Assembly (NCBI GenBank): GCA_017524725.1
Contig: JAFXUZ010000074.1
Coordinates: forward strand, 47,739 to 111,738
Origin: Clostridia bacterium
Lineage (GTDB): Bacteria > Bacillota > Clostridia > Christensenellales > Aristaeellaceae
Length of the DNA stretch: 64,000 bases
Direction of reading: 5' to 3'
In this document: piece by piece, positions 7,253 through 14,813 of the stretch
How positions within the stretch are numbered: position 1 is the first letter of the stretch
Layout of the letters: each line of letters opens with the position of its first letter
The notes under the pieces: generated by a model
Database searches by the model: none
What the model saw: the letters and a program-made list of their open reading frames with translations, nothing else
What the model was told of the DNA's origin: nothing
Translations under genes and position numbers: made by a program

Positions 7253-7933
7253 ATGAAGATCGTTACTGTCGTGGGCATCCGTGCTTCGGGCAAAACATCG
7301 CTGATCGAAGTCCTGGTCAGGGAACTGACGGCCCGCGGAAAAAAAGTGGGGACTGTGAAGACGGTTTTCTGTCCCACCTTTCATATGGACAAGCCCGGCA
7401 GCAACACTTATCGGCACACCCGGGCAGGGGCAGGCCTTGTAACGGTCCGGGCGGAGGGGGAAACGTCGCTTCTCTTTCCCCGCAAAATGAGCCCGTCGGA
7501 GGTATATGAAAACTATTGCGGTTTCGACTGGGTGCTGGCGGAGGGTGATTACCAGCTTCCCGCGGCCCGCATCGTCACCGCCCACCGGGAGGAGGACGCC
7601 CGGGAACGTGTGAACCCAATGACGCTGGCTTTTTCCGGGAAGCTTGCCGATTCCCGGCAGGAACTGTACGGCCTGAAGGTTTATCATTACGAAAGGGATA
7701 TCAGCGCCCTTTGCGACCTGATGGAGGAAAAGGTGGAGGATACGGAGGACCCGGAAAAGCTGGACGAAAGCCTGAACGGGGAGGACCTGGCGCTGAGCCG
7801 TGCTTACTGCGCCGTGGGCTGCCGGGGGCACCGGGAAAAAAAGGAAGGCGTCAGGGTCACGGTGGACGGCGTTCCGCTTTCCCTCTCCCCGGAGCAGGAA
7901 AAAACTCTGCGGCTCTGGGCGGGAAAGGAATAA
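7253..7933 (+). CDS. mobB: Molybdopterin-guanine dinucleotide biosynthesis protein MobB-like
   Basis: The 226-residue protein opens with a P-loop (GIRASGKT, residues 8-15) and then has VGTVKTVFCPTFHMDKPGSN and TYRHTRAGA, matching the MobB VKH...D-x-PGxDxxRHxxAG signature. MobB binds GTP and assists guanylation of molybdopterin by MobA. The usual VKHxHH histidines are replaced (VKTVFC), so it is divergent. A C-terminal extension of about 60 residues includes a CxxxCxGH segment (AYCAVGCRGH). mobA is not in the window. It is the last gene of the operon, ending in a terminator that overlaps its stop. Confidence 0.82.
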   Translation: MKIVTVVGIRASGKTSLIEVLVRELTARGKKVGTVKTVFCPTFHMDKPGSNTYRHTRAGAGLVTVRAEGETSLLFPRKMSPSEVYENYCGFDWVLAEGDYQLPAARIVTAHREEDARERVNPMTLAFSGKLADSRQELYGLKVYHYERDISALCDLMEEKVEDTEDPEKLDESLNGEDLALSRAYCAVGCRGHREKKEGVRVTVDGVPLSLSPEQEKTLRLWAGKE

Positions 7934-7958
7934 GCGCGGACAGAGCGCTTTTTTTTCC
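7932..7958 (+). terminator. Terminator after mobB
   Basis: AAGCGC (7932-7937) and GCGCTT (7945-7950) form a short stem followed by eight T residues. It overlaps the mobB stop codon and separates the NTPase operon from the modABC unit. Confidence 0.7.
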
Positions 7959-7989
7959 CGAAAGCCGAAAAGTCCGGGACATAAAAACC

Positions 7990-8019
7990 TTGACAGCCCT
8001 TTGATCAATGGTGGATAAT
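7990..8019 (+). promoter_or_regulatory. Promoter of the modABC/moe/moa operon
   Basis: TTGACA (7990-7995), 18 bases, GATAAT (8014-8019). Transcription from about 8026 would include both riboswitch candidates and a leader of about 340 bases before modA. Confidence 0.75.
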
Positions 8020-8045
8020 AGTACTGTCTTCGAGCCCCTGTCCCT

Positions 8046-8148
8046 AAGGCGTCCGCTATGGGACCCGGGCCGCGCCGGAGCATTCGGTATCAGGGCGCAG
8101 CGGGAAACGGCTGCACCTTCCGCATTCGAAAAGGAGACAGACGACCTT
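8046..8148 (+). ncRNA. Candidate molybdenum-cofactor riboswitch, first copy
   Basis: AAGGCGTC (8046-8053) pairs with GACGACCTT (8140-8148, one bulge) to close a multi-stem element. Inside are GGGAAACGG (8102-8109) and a hairpin ending in AAGGAGACAG (8131-8140). The GGAAAC/GGAGAC pair recurs in the second copy and resembles my memory of the Moco RNA motif that controls molybdate and cofactor genes. The next feature downstream is an intrinsic terminator, as expected for a transcriptional switch. No covariance model was run. Confidence 0.65.
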
Positions 8149-8178
8149 GAGGGCCTGTGTTTGCGTACGCCCTCTTTT
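8149..8178 (+). terminator. Terminator after first riboswitch candidate
   Basis: GAGGGC (8149-8154) and GCCCTC (8169-8174) pair around a 14-base loop and are followed by TTTT. It begins one base after the closing stem of the riboswitch, so folding of that RNA could decide whether it forms. Confidence 0.6.
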
Positions 8179-8215
8179 GTCCGTGTATCCTTTTCGGGAT
8201 GCGCGGACATTTTTG
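8179..8215 (+). terminator. Strong terminator in the modA leader
   Basis: GTCCGTGTATCC (8179-8190) pairs with GGATGCGCGGAC (8197-8208), allowing G-U pairs, and is followed by ATTTTTG. It is the strongest terminator in the leader and lies between the two riboswitch candidates. Confidence 0.75.
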
Positions 8216-8231
8216 TTTATAATACCGTTCT

Positions 8232-8294
8232 GCTCCGCATAGGGTCGGCGCCGGAAACAGCCCGGCCTCCCTTTTGGAAAGGAGACGGCGGAGC
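8232..8294 (+). ncRNA. Candidate molybdenum-cofactor riboswitch, second copy
   Basis: GCTCCGC (8232-8238) and GCGGAGC (8288-8294) form a perfect 7-bp closing stem. Inside lie GGGTCGGC (8242-8249), GGAAAC (8253-8258), and a CCTCCC...GGAGAC hairpin (8266-8286), which is the most recognisable Moco-motif core in the window. No terminator follows; the element ends about 60 bases before the modA Shine-Dalgarno, so any control by this copy may be of another kind. Confidence 0.7.
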
Positions 8295-8369
8295 ATGCGG
8301 CCTGGGATGGCGGCTTGTTTGTGTTCCCTCCGTTCTTAAAGAAGACAAAAAGACGAAAGGAGAAAGAAC

Positions 8370-9197
8370 ATGAACAGAGTCGTGAAACGTATCCTGGCGG
8401 TGCTGCTGGCCCTGATGCTGTGCCTGGGCGGAGCCCTGGCCGAAGCGGGGGAGGAAAAGACGGAGCTGATCGTCTTCGCCGCCGCGTCGATGACGGAGAC
8501 CCTGACTGCTTTGAAGGCGGTCTACGAGGAACAGCATCCCAATGTGACCATCGTCTATAATTTCGATTCCTCCGGCACCCTGAAGACCCAGATCGAGAGC
8601 GGTGCGGAATGCGATGTGTTCATCTCCGCTTCCCCTAAACAGATGAACCAGCTGGATATCGCGGCGGATCCGTCCGTGAACTCCGCCGGCCTGGACTTTG
8701 TCCTGCAGGGCACCCGGATCGACCTGTTGGAAAACAAGGTGGCCCTGGCTGTGCCCGAAGGAAACCCGAAGGGCGTGGCAAGCTTCGACGCCCTGGCGGA
8801 AATGCTCAAAAACAGCAGTATCCTGCTGGCTATGGGCAACAGCGACGTGCCTGTGGGACAGTATACCCGGAAGATTTTTGCCTTTTACGGCCTGGATGAA
8901 GGGGAGCTTGCGGAAAGCGGCGTACTGACCTACGGCAGCAATGTCAAGGAAGTGACCACCCAGGTCTCGGAGGCCGTGGTGGACTGCGGTATCATCTACG
9001 CCACGGACGCCTTCTCGGCCAAGCTTACGGTGGCGGATACAGCCACGCCCGAGATGTGCGGGCAGGTGATCTATCCCGCGGCTGTACTGAACATCACAAA
9101 GAATGAGGAACTGGCCCGGGATTACCTCTCCTTCCTGACATCTCCGGAAGCCGACGCCGTATTTGAGTCGGTGGGCTTCTCCCCGATGCACGAATAA
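8370..9197 (+). CDS. modA: Molybdate/tungstate ABC transporter substrate-binding protein
   Basis: The 275-residue protein has a signal peptide ending ALAEA and the ModA core: LIVFAAASMTETL, YNFDSSGTLKTQIESGAECD, and ISASPKQMNQLD near residue 90. The conserved Ser positions of the oxyanion pocket (AAAS, DSSG) are present. ModA delivers molybdate or tungstate to ModB; sequence alone does not tell which metal is preferred. There is no lipobox Cys at the cleavage site, unlike typical Gram-positive binding proteins. AAAGGAG precedes the ATG. It is first in an operon that runs into cofactor biosynthesis. Confidence 0.95.
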   Translation: MNRVVKRILAVLLALMLCLGGALAEAGEEKTELIVFAAASMTETLTALKAVYEEQHPNVTIVYNFDSSGTLKTQIESGAECDVFISASPKQMNQLDIAADPSVNSAGLDFVLQGTRIDLLENKVALAVPEGNPKGVASFDALAEMLKNSSILLAMGNSDVPVGQYTRKIFAFYGLDEGELAESGVLTYGSNVKEVTTQVSEAVVDCGIIYATDAFSAKLTVADTATPEMCGQVIYPAAVLNITKNEELARDYLSFLTSPEADAVFESVGFSPMHE

Positions 9198-9262
9198 TCA
9201 TGCCACTCCGGCGGGAAAGCCATCCTTCCCGCCGGTAATAACATGAGGAAAGAGGGCATAGC

Positions 9263-9925
9263 ATGGATCTGTATCCCCTCTGGAATTCGCTGCGCATTGC
9301 CGGCATCAGCACCGTGATCATCTTTTTTGCAGGCGTTCCGGCAGCGTACTATATCGCCAAAGCGCCCCGTGCCGTCAAGGGGATCCTGGACGTGATCCTC
9401 ACTCTGCCGCTGGTACTGCCTCCCACGGTGGTCGGTTACCTGCTGCTGAGGGCGCTTGGTCCCAGGCGTCCGGTAGGCGCTTTTTTCCTGGAGCATTTCG
9501 GTCTGCGGCTGACCATGACCTGGTGGTCGGCGGTGTTCGCCACCGCCGTGGTGATCTTTCCCCTGATGTACCGTACCTGCCGGGGAGCTTTCGAAAGCTT
9601 TGACGAATCCCTGGCTGCCTGCGGGAAGACCCTGGGATTATCCGGCGCCTATATCTTCTGGCGCATCCGCATGCCCTGCTGCCGGCCGGGGATCCTGGCG
9701 GGCACTGTGCTTGCCTTTGCCCGGGCCCTGGGGGAATACGGGGCCACCAGTATGATCGCGGGCTATACACCCGGTCGTACGGCCACGATATCCACCACCG
9801 TGTACCAATTGTGGCGTACCAACGACGACGCCCTGGCCTTCCGCTGGGTGATGGTGAACATCGCCATCTCTTTCGCGGTCCTGCTGGTCGTGAACCTGAT
9901 GGAAAAACGGGAAAAAAGAAGGTGA
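9263..9925 (+). CDS. modB: Molybdate ABC transporter permease
   Basis: A 220-residue membrane protein with about five hydrophobic segments and the binding-protein-dependent permease loop LGEYGATSMIAGYTPGRTAT (about 163-182), which matches the ModB GEFGA-x-x-x-x-GxxPGxT signature. It forms the channel that couples to ModC. A GAGG-type ribosome site lies upstream of ATG 9263, and the modC ATG follows its stop by four bases. Length is normal for ModB. Confidence 0.95.
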   Translation: MDLYPLWNSLRIAGISTVIIFFAGVPAAYYIAKAPRAVKGILDVILTLPLVLPPTVVGYLLLRALGPRRPVGAFFLEHFGLRLTMTWWSAVFATAVVIFPLMYRTCRGAFESFDESLAACGKTLGLSGAYIFWRIRMPCCRPGILAGTVLAFARALGEYGATSMIAGYTPGRTATISTTVYQLWRTNDDALAFRWVMVNIAISFAVLLVVNLMEKREKRR

Positions 9926-9929
9926 ACCC

Positions 9930-10973
9930 ATGGCCCTGCAGGCAGAGATCCATAAAAAACTGGGCCGGTTCAGCCTGGACATGGCTTTTGAAGCGGAGGA
10001 TGAGACCCTGGCGCTGCTGGGCGCGTCGGGGTGCGGCAAAAGCATGACGCTCCGCTGCATCGCCGGGGTGGAAAAACCCGATTCGGGGCGCATCGTGCTG
10101 GATGGGGCCGTGCTTTATGATTCCGCCCGCGGCATCGACCTGAAGCCTCAGCAAAGGCGGGTGGGGCTGATGTTCCAGCATTACGCGCTGTTCCCCAATA
10201 TGACGGTATTGCAGAACGTGATGTGCGGCACGCGCCGCGGGGGACGGGGACGCGTACAGAAGGACAAGGCCATGCGGGCTCTTGACTCCATGGGGATCGC
10301 GGACCTGGCGGCAAGGCTCCCGCGCCAGCTGTCGGGAGGACAGCAGCAAAGGACGGCTCTGGCCAGGATGCTGGTATCGGATCCCGCTGTCCTTCTGCTG
10401 GACGAGCCGTTTTCCGCGCTGGACAGCCATCTCAGGTTCCGCATGGAGGAAGAGATGCGAAAGGTGATCCGTCAATTCGGCAAAACGGTGCTTCTGGTAT
10501 CCCACGACCGGGACGAGGTCTACCGCCTGGCGGACAGGGTCGCCATCGTGAAGGACGGACGGGTGGACCGGCTGGATACCCGTGCCGCGGTCTTTGCCGA
10601 TCCGGGCAGCCGGACGGCCTGTGCGCTGACAGGGTGCAAAAACATATCCTCCATCCGCCCGCTGGATGGGGAAAGGGTGTTTGCGGTCGACTGGGGCGTC
10701 CCGCTGAAGCTTTCCCCGGGGCCGGGTGTCGACGCCCTGGGCCTGAGGATGCACGCCATCTGTCCCGGGGAAGGGGAAAACACCTTCCGGTGCCGCGTAT
10801 GCGACGTGATCGAGAATCCCTTTTCGTTTACCGTGATGCTCCGTCCCCTGGAGGCTCCGGATGATTCGGTGCCCATTGGCTGGGAAACGGAAAAAGACCT
10901 GTGGCGCGGGATGATGGCGGAGGAAGTGACCGTGCATTTCCCGGACAGCGCCCTTTTGCGGCTGAAAGGATGA
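9930..10973 (+). CDS. modC: Molybdate ABC transporter ATP-binding protein
   Basis: The 347-residue protein has Walker A GASGCGKS (31-38), a Q-loop (LMFQHYALFPNMTV), the signature LSGGQQQR, Walker B LLLLDEPFSALD and a switch His in LLVSHDRDEV. The C-terminal third (about 230-347) is a TOBE-like accessory domain, as in ModC proteins that sense bound oxyanion. It powers ModAB import. Its stop overlaps the moeA ATG (ATGA), so transport and cofactor assembly are translationally linked. Confidence 0.94.
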   Translation: MALQAEIHKKLGRFSLDMAFEAEDETLALLGASGCGKSMTLRCIAGVEKPDSGRIVLDGAVLYDSARGIDLKPQQRRVGLMFQHYALFPNMTVLQNVMCGTRRGGRGRVQKDKAMRALDSMGIADLAARLPRQLSGGQQQRTALARMLVSDPAVLLLDEPFSALDSHLRFRMEEEMRKVIRQFGKTVLLVSHDRDEVYRLADRVAIVKDGRVDRLDTRAAVFADPGSRTACALTGCKNISSIRPLDGERVFAVDWGVPLKLSPGPGVDALGLRMHAICPGEGENTFRCRVCDVIENPFSFTVMLRPLEAPDDSVPIGWETEKDLWRGMMAEEVTVHFPDSALLRLKG

Positions 10974-12193
10974 TCAAAATGCTTGAGAACCCCTCCTGGG
11001 AGGAGGCGAGGGACCTTCTTTTGTCCCTGGCGAAGGAAACAGATACCGAAGATACGCCGCTGGAGGAATGCATGGGGCGGGTGCTGGCCTTTGACCTGAC
11101 CGCTTCGGGCGACGTGCCGCCCTTTGACCGCTCTGCCTACGACGGCTATGCCATGCGCTCAAAAGACCTGGAAGGGGCCGGGAAGGATCGACCTGTCACC
11201 CTCAGGATCACCGAGACCATTCCCGCGGGAAGCGTACCGTCCCGGCCCGTGGTTCCCGGGACTGCCGCCCGGCTGATGACCGGGGCGAAGATCCCCGAGG
11301 GGGCTGACTGTGTGATCAATTTTGAGCGCACCGAATTTACGTTTGAGACGGTGACGGTTTTCCAGACCCTCAAAAAAGGGGACAACATCGTCCGGCGGGG
11401 CGAGGACGTGGCAGCCGGAACGCTGCTGGCCCCACGGGGTACGGTGATCGATCCCGGACTGGCCGGCACCCTTGCAGCCCAGGGGATCGCCCGGGTCAGG
11501 GTGTACAGGAAACCCGTGGTCGCGCTGGTCTCCACCGGAAGCGAGGTGGTGGAGGCGGACTCGGAGGAGGGCCCGGGGAAGATCCGCAACGCCAACCGGG
11601 CGGCTTTCACGGCGCTCCTTAAGATGGAGGGCTGCCGTGTCCGTTATATGGGCCTGGCCGGGGACGACGCGGCTGAGATCGCTTCCCTTATTTCCCGGGG
11701 CCTTGAAGAATGCGACGCCGTTATTATCACCGGCGGAGTCTCGGTGGGCGACTGGGACGTGACGCCGGACGCCATGGCGCTGTCCGGGGCCGAGGTACTG
11801 GTCCGGGGCGTTTCGATGAAACCGGGCATGGCCTGCGCTTATGCTGCCTGCAGGGGAAAGCCGGTCCTTGGACTGTCCGGCAATCCCGCGTCAGCCCTGA
11901 CCAATTACTGCGCCTGCGTCCTGCCCGCCGTGCGCAGGATGTGCGGGCGGGCGGAAGCGCTGCCTGTCGGTTTCACGGCGGAAATGGCAGAAGGGTTCGG
12001 CAAAAAGAGTCCGTCGGAGAGGTTCCTGAGGGGGCGGCTCCGGTTCGCGGACGGCAGAACGCTGTTTGTCCCCTCTGCCAGGCAGGGAAACGCCGTGCTT
12101 TCTTCCGCCATCGGATGCGATGCGTACGCCCGTATTCCCGCGGGCTCAGGTCCGGTGGAACAGGGGCGGATAGTCAGCGGCTTTATGCTGTAG
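10970..12193 (+). CDS. moeA: Molybdopterin molybdenumtransferase MoeA
   Basis: The 407-residue protein carries the MoeA signature PPFDRSAYDGYAMRS near residues 48-62 and a MoCF domain with TGGVSVGDWDVTPDAM and LSGNPASALTNY. MoeA inserts molybdenum (or tungsten) into adenylylated molybdopterin supplied by MogA. ATG 10970 overlaps the modC stop; the in-frame ATG at 10979 is better spaced from the AAAGGA site and could be the true start. The rest of the pathway (moaA, moaC, mogA) follows. Confidence 0.93.
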   Translation: MIKMLENPSWEEARDLLLSLAKETDTEDTPLEECMGRVLAFDLTASGDVPPFDRSAYDGYAMRSKDLEGAGKDRPVTLRITETIPAGSVPSRPVVPGTAARLMTGAKIPEGADCVINFERTEFTFETVTVFQTLKKGDNIVRRGEDVAAGTLLAPRGTVIDPGLAGTLAAQGIARVRVYRKPVVALVSTGSEVVEADSEEGPGKIRNANRAAFTALLKMEGCRVRYMGLAGDDAAEIASLISRGLEECDAVIITGGVSVGDWDVTPDAMALSGAEVLVRGVSMKPGMACAYAACRGKPVLGLSGNPASALTNYCACVLPAVRRMCGRAEALPVGFTAEMAEGFGKKSPSERFLRGRLRFADGRTLFVPSARQGNAVLSSAIGCDAYARIPAGSGPVEQGRIVSGFML

Positions 12194-12345
12194 CGGTTTC
12201 CTGCCCACGCCGCTGTGCGGACTTTATGAAGGGTTCGGCCGGCCTCATCGGCGACCGCCGCGGGAAACCGTCTTTCGCACAGCTGCCTCTGTCGGACCCA
12301 AAAACCTTTTCCCGATTTGCCGCTCATGACAGGGAGAATAAACGG

Positions 12346-13362
12346 ATGAAAAAGATACGTGTTGAAGACGCCGTCGGCATGACGCTCTGCCACGACCTGA
12401 CGGAAATGAAGGACGGTTTCAAGGGACCGGCCTTCCGGCGGGGGCATGTGATCACCGCGGAGGATATCCCGCATATGCTTGATATGGGCAAACGGAACGT
12501 GTTTGTCTGGGAGGAAAACGCCGGGGAGATCCACGAGGAGGACGCCGCGATGCGCATGGCGGCCATGGCACAGGTAACGCTGGCCCATTATACCGCGCCT
12601 TCGGAGGGCAAGGTGCTTTTGATCGCCGATGCCGAGGGGATGTTTCGGGTGGATACCGCCCTGCTCCGGGAGATCAACCTGATCGGCGACCTGACCGTCT
12701 CCGCCCTGCCGGATCATTACCCGGTCAAAAAAGGCATGCGCCTGGCTTCCATGCGCATCGTGCCCCTGGTGACGAAGGAAGAACAGGTGCTCCGGGCGGA
12801 AAAAATGTGTGAAGGCAGGAAGCTGTTGGACCTCCTGCCGTACCGTTCATTAAAAGCAGGGATCATTATCGCCGGCAGCGAGATATACCACGGCCGCATC
12901 CGGGACCGGTTTGAACCGGTGGCGAGGGAGAAGCTGAAGAAATACCCCGGGGAGATCGTCGGCGTCCGTGTATGTGACGACGATACCGGCATGCTGGTCG
13001 ATTCGGCGCGGGAGCTCCTTAAAAAGGGAGCGGACTTCCTGATTTTTTCAGGAGGCATGTCCGTGGATCCCGACGACGTGACGCCTGCGGCCGTCAGGGC
13101 TCTGGGCTGCCGTGTCGTGACCCATGGGGTGCCCAGTCAGCCCGGGAACATGACGCTGATGGCATACCTGGGGGAGATCCCCGTGATCGGTGTGCCCGGA
13201 GCCGCCATATCCCTGCCTACCACCATATTCGACGCGATGCTCCCGCAGATCTATGCCGGCGTCCCGTTTACCAGGGATGAACTTGTGAACCTCGGCAACG
13301 GCGGGCTGTGCCAGATGTGCGCCGCATGCCATTTCCCCAACTGCACCTTCGGAAGGTACTGA
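12346..13362 (+). CDS. Molybdopterin-binding (MoCF domain) protein
   Basis: The 338-residue protein begins MKKIRVEDAVGMTLCHDLTE, a module common in clostridial molybdenum-cofactor operons, followed by a MoaB/Mog-type domain in the last 170 residues with IIAGSEIYHGRI, FSGGMSVDPDDVTPAAVRA and GVPGAAISLPTTIFD. It probably binds molybdopterin or its adenylate. It ends with a Cys-containing tail (CQMCAACHFPNC) whose spacing could bind a metal. AGGGAG is nine bases before ATG. The 152 bases upstream hold a CGGTTTCC/GGAAACCG inverted repeat (about 12194-12270) of unknown role. A paralogue of MoeA/MogA with unassigned reaction. Confidence 0.85.
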   Translation: MKKIRVEDAVGMTLCHDLTEMKDGFKGPAFRRGHVITAEDIPHMLDMGKRNVFVWEENAGEIHEEDAAMRMAAMAQVTLAHYTAPSEGKVLLIADAEGMFRVDTALLREINLIGDLTVSALPDHYPVKKGMRLASMRIVPLVTKEEQVLRAEKMCEGRKLLDLLPYRSLKAGIIIAGSEIYHGRIRDRFEPVAREKLKKYPGEIVGVRVCDDDTGMLVDSARELLKKGADFLIFSGGMSVDPDDVTPAAVRALGCRVVTHGVPSQPGNMTLMAYLGEIPVIGVPGAAISLPTTIFDAMLPQIYAGVPFTRDELVNLGNGGLCQMCAACHFPNCTFGRY

Positions 13363-13363
13363 C

Positions 13364-14317
13364 ATGATCGATCCCTACGGCAGAAACATCACATATCTCC
13401 GACTGTCGGTAACGGAACTCTGTGACCTGAGGTGCCGCTACTGCATGCCGGAAGAGGGCGTGTGCAAAAAACGTCACGAGGATATGCTGACCGAGGACGA
13501 AACGGTCGGCGCTGTGAGGGCGGCGGCGAGGCTCGGCATTACGAAGGTGCGCATCACCGGAGGCGAACCGCTGGTAAAGCCCAATATCCTTTCCATTTGC
13601 CGCCGTGTGTCCCAGGTGCCGGGTATCCGGGAGACGGTGCTGACCACCAATGCCCTCCGGCTGAAAGACCTGGCCCTGCCCCTGAGGGAAGCGGGCGTAA
13701 AGCGGGTCAATATCAGCCTGGATACGCTGGATAAGGACAAATACGCTTACATTACCCGCAGAGGCCGCCTGGAGGACGCCCTTGCGGGGATCCGGGCGGC
13801 GCTTTCGGCGGGCTTTGACAAGGTGAAGATCAACACTGTCCTGATAGGCGGTTTCAACGACGGCGAGGTGCCTGCCCTGGCGGAACTGACCAGGGTATGG
13901 CCGGTGGACGTGCGCTTTATCGAGCTGATGCCGATGCCGGGGAACGAGGACTTTGGCGAAGAGGCCTTTATGCCCTGCTCCGGGGTGCCGGAGATGCTTC
14001 CGGACGCCGTGCCGGAAAAAGGGCACGACGGGGTAGCCCGGCTGTACCGCCTGCCCGGCGCCCTGGGAAGCATAGGGCTCATCAGTCCCCTTTCCAGCCA
14101 TTTCTGCGCTGAATGCAACCGTATCCGGCTGACAGCGGACGGGCACCTGAAGCCCTGCCTGCACTCTGCCGAGGAGATCTGCATAAAGGGCATGGACGAG
14201 GCGGGCGTACTCGAGGCAATGAAAAAAGCGATCGCGTTAAAGCCCAGGCAGCACGGAGCCCTGTCCGCAAAGGAAAAGAGTCTCTCCGCCCGGGCGATGA
14301 ACCGCATTGGAGGATAA
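13364..14317 (+). CDS. moaA: GTP 3',8-cyclase MoaA
   Basis: A 317-residue radical SAM enzyme with the first cluster motif C20-x3-C24-x2-C27 (CDLRCRYC) and the second, substrate-binding cluster C248-x2-C251-x13-C265. It converts GTP to 3',8-cyclo-7,8-dihydro-GTP, the first step of molybdopterin synthesis. It ends in Gly-Gly (MNRIGG), the conserved tail required for catalysis in MoaA. The ATG is one base beyond the previous stop. Length matches the family. Confidence 0.96.
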   Translation: MIDPYGRNITYLRLSVTELCDLRCRYCMPEEGVCKKRHEDMLTEDETVGAVRAAARLGITKVRITGGEPLVKPNILSICRRVSQVPGIRETVLTTNALRLKDLALPLREAGVKRVNISLDTLDKDKYAYITRRGRLEDALAGIRAALSAGFDKVKINTVLIGGFNDGEVPALAELTRVWPVDVRFIELMPMPGNEDFGEEAFMPCSGVPEMLPDAVPEKGHDGVARLYRLPGALGSIGLISPLSSHFCAECNRIRLTADGHLKPCLHSAEEICIKGMDEAGVLEAMKKAIALKPRQHGALSAKEKSLSARAMNRIGG

Positions 14318-14318
14318 G

Positions 14319-14813
14319 ATGACCGAAGAATTTACGCATTTTGACGATTGTGGCCGCGCCCGTATGGTGGATGTGGGGGAAAAGGGGATCACCAGGCGGA
14401 CCGCCCGGGCGGAAGGAAGGGTACTGGTCAACCACAGCACATTCGACCTGATCCGTACCGGCGGCGTCAAAAAAGGCGATGTGCTCACCGTGGCGCAGGT
14501 CGCCGGCATCATGGCAGCCAAGCGCACCCCGGATCTGATCCCGATGTGCCATCCCATCCCCATCGGAGGCATCGAATTGAAGCTCGGCCTGAACGAGCAA
14601 CGGTGCTCGGTGGAGATCGAGGCCCTGGTGAAGTGCGATGGGCGCACGGGTGTGGAAATGGAAGCGCTGACGGCGGTCACGGCGGCAGCGCTGACGGTAT
14701 ATGACATGTGCAAGGCTGTGCAGAGGGATATGCAGATCACGGACGTCCGCCTGATCGAAAAGACCGGCGGGATCCACGGAGATTACCGCAGGGAGGAAGA
14801 GAAAGATGAGTGA
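14319..14813 (+). CDS. moaC: Cyclic pyranopterin monophosphate synthase MoaC
   Basis: The 164-residue protein has the MoaC sequence MVDVGEKGITRRTARAEG, the PMCHPIPI motif and VKCDGRTGVEMEALTAVTAA. It turns the MoaA product into cyclic pyranopterin monophosphate. The ATG at 14319 is preferred to an upstream in-frame TTG at 14307 because GGAGG lies between them. It overlaps the next gene by 8 bases. Confidence 0.96.
   Translation: MTEEFTHFDDCGRARMVDVGEKGITRRTARAEGRVLVNHSTFDLIRTGGVKKGDVLTVAQVAGIMAAKRTPDLIPMCHPIPIGGIELKLGLNEQRCSVEIEALVKCDGRTGVEMEALTAVTAAALTVYDMCKAVQRDMQITDVRLIEKTGGIHGDYRREEEKDE

Noticed and set aside
8211..8223. A second promoter at TATAAT 8218-8223 before the second riboswitch candidate
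   Set aside because: No acceptable -35 box is found 16-18 bases upstream; the match is probably chance after the terminator T tract.
8008..8373. A 121-codon open frame before modA
   Set aside because: It covers the riboswitch candidates and terminators. Its composition is not protein-like and it has no ribosome site.
11710..12345. An upstream extension of the molybdopterin-binding gene
   Set aside because: The extension overlaps moeA out of frame; the ATG at 12346 has AGGGAG at good spacing and begins the conserved MKKIRVEDAVGM.
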